Below are positions 62,106 through 64,000 of a DNA stretch of 64,000 nucleotides, piece after piece. The position numbers and the translations under genes are program-made. Within the stretch, counting starts at the first letter, position 1; each line of letters begins with the position of its first letter. Under the pieces are notes generated by a model. That model was not told where the DNA came from. It was given only the letters and a program-made list of their open reading frames with translations, and ran no database searches. The DNA comes from Acanthosoma haemorrhoidale (taxonomy: Eukaryota > Arthropoda > Insecta > Hemiptera > Acanthosomatidae): contig OV884011.1 in assembly GCA_930367205.1 (NCBI GenBank), forward strand, positions 87,033,474-87,097,473, in the 5' to 3' direction.

Positions 62106-63040
62106 TGCCCTACGCAATAGAAATAGAAAAAAGAGAAATTATAAAATTTTCGTTACTTTTAATCAAACCTAGCATATGTGAGGATCGGTATAAGCAGGAT
62201 TTTAAGGAGTTTCGAGCTTGTCACTTATGTGTGAGCTTATGTGCGTTCTTTGTATGAATTTAGATCATTGTTTTTTTTCCTTTTTAATTTGCAGATTAAT
62301 TGATTTCACAGGGGAGCATTGGACTTTGGGAGGAGGTAAAATATTTCGAATAAATAGCATTAAAAGTGATAATAGGTTTGGATAACCACCCAAGATAGAT
62401 GATTGTAACACACCAGCTTATCTAACACTTGCACTAACTTCCATTTCACGTAATATTACTAAGCTTTGTTAAGGCTTTTTCCTATTGACCCTTAGTTTCT
62501 GCTCTTTCCGTATATATACAATTTTCATTTAACTTTTAGAATGTCATGTTTAATTACGAATCATATTGTGGAATTAAACTTTTTCTTTCTGCTAATTTTA
62601 AACGGTTTCACCTCTCGTTTTGTATGTTGCATTTGTTTATTTTAGTCATTTTTGGTTAGAAAGTATCGCGGTTTGCTTTTCCGTTTATTAATACAGCATT
62701 TTTTGTATGCGTTTAGTTCTCCATATCTTAACAATGTTAGAAAGGTTTACAACCGTTGGAGTTATTATATATATTTACTTTGGATTGGAAAGGAATCCTT
62801 GCTTAAAAAATACTTGCTTAGGTTAAATTTAACGTTTCAGAAGTTCCAATATACCTATCGTACCGCATAGAAAAAAATGACAGAACAAAGAGTTCGACAG
62901 TTAAAGGCAAAATATTTACACGCATTTCACTGGAGTAAACATTTGTTTTATCTATAAAATGGTGTATTTATATATATTTCTGTGATAGAGACAGTAAAAA
63001 ATAATTAAATGGCTAAACATATAGATCTCAAATATATATA
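62106..63040. other. AT-rich non-coding DNA
   Basis: Short chance frames only (for example 62652-62870). A short TA run lies near 63035-63046. Confidence 0.45.
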
Positions 63041-63049
63041 TATATAAGT

Positions 63050-63227
63050 CCAAGCCAGAGGCAAGTTTATGTTGTAAACTAATATGATCATGGTAGGTAA
63101 ACAACCCATGATCCTATGTAGGTCGGATTACTAAAGACAATAAAGCAGTCTCTTAAAAAAAGTTTGAGAGTGTAGTTCGTTTCCCTCTTTCCTATTCTTT
63201 CTCTAAGCTTAACCTCCGACGATTAAC
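63050..63227 (+). repeat. Probable 5' LTR, 3' portion
   Basis: The stretch before the primer-binding-like site holds caataaagcagtctc, a pyrimidine-rich run (cctctttcctattctttctc) and an end gattaac. This layout fits R-U5. The start of the LTR (usually TG) cannot be set because the mate is outside the window, and the typical CA end is not evident. Confidence 0.4.
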
Positions 63228-63245
63228 TGGTGCCAAAACCCGAGA
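63228..63245 (+). other. Primer-binding-site-like sequence
   Basis: The sequence tggtgccaaaacccgaga begins with TGG, as primer sites complementary to a tRNA CCA end do, and lies directly between the LTR-like part and the leader. The tRNA was not identified. Confidence 0.5.
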
Positions 63246-63332
63246 ACCTAGTACGGCGGAGCGGAAAGTAATAATTTTCTTTTCTTTATTTTTTTCGTTC
63301 TTTCGCTTCACAGTTGTTTTTCTCTCAATAAA

Positions 63333-63640
63333 ATGCCAGAGGGAGTGTTATGACCCCTGGTGCTTAGTGCAGCAACAGATATACCGCAGTTACCTCAAAC
63401 GACCATAGCAGCGGCTCACGCGAATACATTGGCGTGGATGAAGATCCAGGCGATTACGGCTCAGGACATGAGGAAGTCGGTTTCGGATCTGGAATGATCC
63501 GCAGGCGAGACCGGGGAACTAAATCATTTCCTTAAAGAGGGCGACCGGCTGATTACGTGGATAGAGGGGAAACGGTCGGAGGACCTGATAATGGAAGGGG
63601 GCGCTTAATCGCTGAGGGCAGCTCTGTGTGAATACGGTGG
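63333..63640 (+). pseudogene. Gag-like fragment of the gypsy element
   Basis: An ATG at 63333 opens MPEGVL and meets a stop. Another frame continues with IAAAHANTLAWMKIQAITAQ, DMRKSVSDLE, stop, GELNHFLKEGDRLITWIEGK, RSEDLIMEGGA, stop. Position directly after the leader marks it as the N-terminus of gag, the particle protein. No capsid core or zinc knuckle remains, because the sequence passes into RT within a few codons. The function is inferred from position only. Confidence 0.5.
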
Positions 63641-64000
63641 ATGAAAAATATGCAATCCCCAGGTTCGACGACATTATGGACAGGCTGAGCGGGGCGAAGA
63701 TATTTAGCACTCTGGATCTTAAAGCGGGGTATCACCAGATTTAAATGCACCCTAGAAACTGACACAAGACGGCCTTCACGTTTGAGAGAGGCCACTATGA
63801 GTTTACGAGGAGGCCACTATGAGTTTACGAGGAAGCCATTTGGCCTGAAGAATGCACCCATTACGTTCCAGCGGCTCATGGATGAATTTCTACGAGGGAT
63901 AGACGAGTCCGTATGCCAAATATATATGGATGACCTCTTGATATTTAGTGCGACCGAGGCACAGCACGCGGATCACCCGTGGATGGTCTTCGATCGCGTG
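63634..64000 (+). pseudogene. Ty3/gypsy reverse transcriptase, partial
   Basis: Reverse transcriptase makes the cDNA copy of the element. The plus strand reads VDEKYAIPRFDDIMDRLSGA, KIFSTLDLKAGYHQI (first catalytic Asp), a stop, then HYEFTR, a 22-bp tandem duplication that shifts the frame, then KPFGLKNAPITFQRLMDEFL and YMDDLLIFS (catalytic YMDD at 63925-63936). FGLKNAPxTFQRLM is diagnostic of Ty3/gypsy. It is truncated by the window end and disabled by the stop and the frameshift. Confidence 0.9.
63789..63832 (+). repeat. 22-bp tandem duplication inside the RT frame
   Basis: The 22-mer starting aggccactatgagtttacga occurs twice back to back (63789-63810 and 63811-63832), exactly. As 22 is not a multiple of three it breaks the reading frame just before the FGL motif. 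The copies are identical, so the event is recent compared with the decay around it. Confidence 0.95.

Larger units (their letters stand above)
63050..64000 (+). mobile_element. Ty3/gypsy-type LTR retrotransposon, 5' part, runs off the window
   Basis: In order: a probable LTR end with an aataaag signal (63139), a primer-binding-site-like sequence, a leader, a gag-like start and reverse transcriptase. The distance from gag start to RT is only about 300 bp, while a complete element has gag, protease and several hundred codons before RT, so a large internal deletion is evident. The element continues beyond 64000. Composition is clearly more GC-rich than the flank. Confidence 0.75.

Noticed and set aside
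1..64000. CRISPR arrays, bacterial operons, integrons or phage modules
   Set aside because: No short regular direct repeats with unique spacers, no ribosome-binding-site-led gene series and no bacterial gene families were seen. The sequence is clearly eukaryotic in character.

Overview
This window looks like non-genic DNA of an arthropod, most likely an insect. It is strongly AT-rich, with long homopolymer and TA runs and no operon-like packing. Its transposable-element fauna fits insects: mariner, jockey-type and R1-like non-LTR elements, Ty3/gypsy and hAT. The insect order cannot be fixed from the sequence alone. I found no host protein-coding gene I can defend. Nearly every open reading frame is short (at most about 170 codons) and unconserved, so most are chance frames in AT-rich DNA or shadows of decayed transposons.

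Layout. 0-9.6 kb: AT-rich DNA with one GC-rich block (0.5-0.66 kb), two related non-LTR 3' fragments (1.64-1.97 and 2.87-2.96 kb), a tRNA-like sequence (4.3 kb) and two dispersed repeat pairs (5.5-7.9 kb). 9.6-11.0 kb: a decayed hAT transposon on the minus strand with a recognisable BED-finger/ZBED5-like transposase. 12.36-13.15 kb: the 3' part of an R1-like retrotransposon. 19.5-20.07 kb: a GC-rich 540-bp insertion between 13-bp direct repeats. 20.2 and 20.6 kb: two perfect hairpins. 21.52-21.71 kb: a 190-bp perfect palindrome with a TA-repeat core. 24.5-25.3 and 28.7-29.3 kb: two internally deleted mariner elements of different lineages. 36.0-36.8 kb: a 265-bp tandem repeat.

44-62 kb is the most structured part. 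One jockey-type family appears as a 3' tail at 44.3 kb, a 5'-truncated copy with target-site duplication at 48.05 kb, an endonuclease-domain fragment joined to the same tail at 50.2-51.0 kb (minus), and a copy with target-site duplication at 54.99-55.61 kb. A reverse-transcriptase fragment at 61.1-61.6 kb (minus) may belong to the same family. Two of these insertions help define a hidden, degenerate tandem array of about 660-bp units at 45.7-49.6 kb. A cleaner 207-bp satellite array with two monomer subtypes lies at 56.3-58.9 kb. A third mariner relic is at 61.7-62.1 kb. The window ends inside a Ty3/gypsy element whose gag is fused by deletion to reverse transcriptase (63.1-64.0 kb).

The genes do not work together in any pathway. 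The window is a record of repeated transposon insertion, internal deletion and tandem-repeat growth. All element proteins seen are broken by stops, frameshifts or deletions, except that the gypsy reverse transcriptase runs off the window edge and cannot be fully judged.
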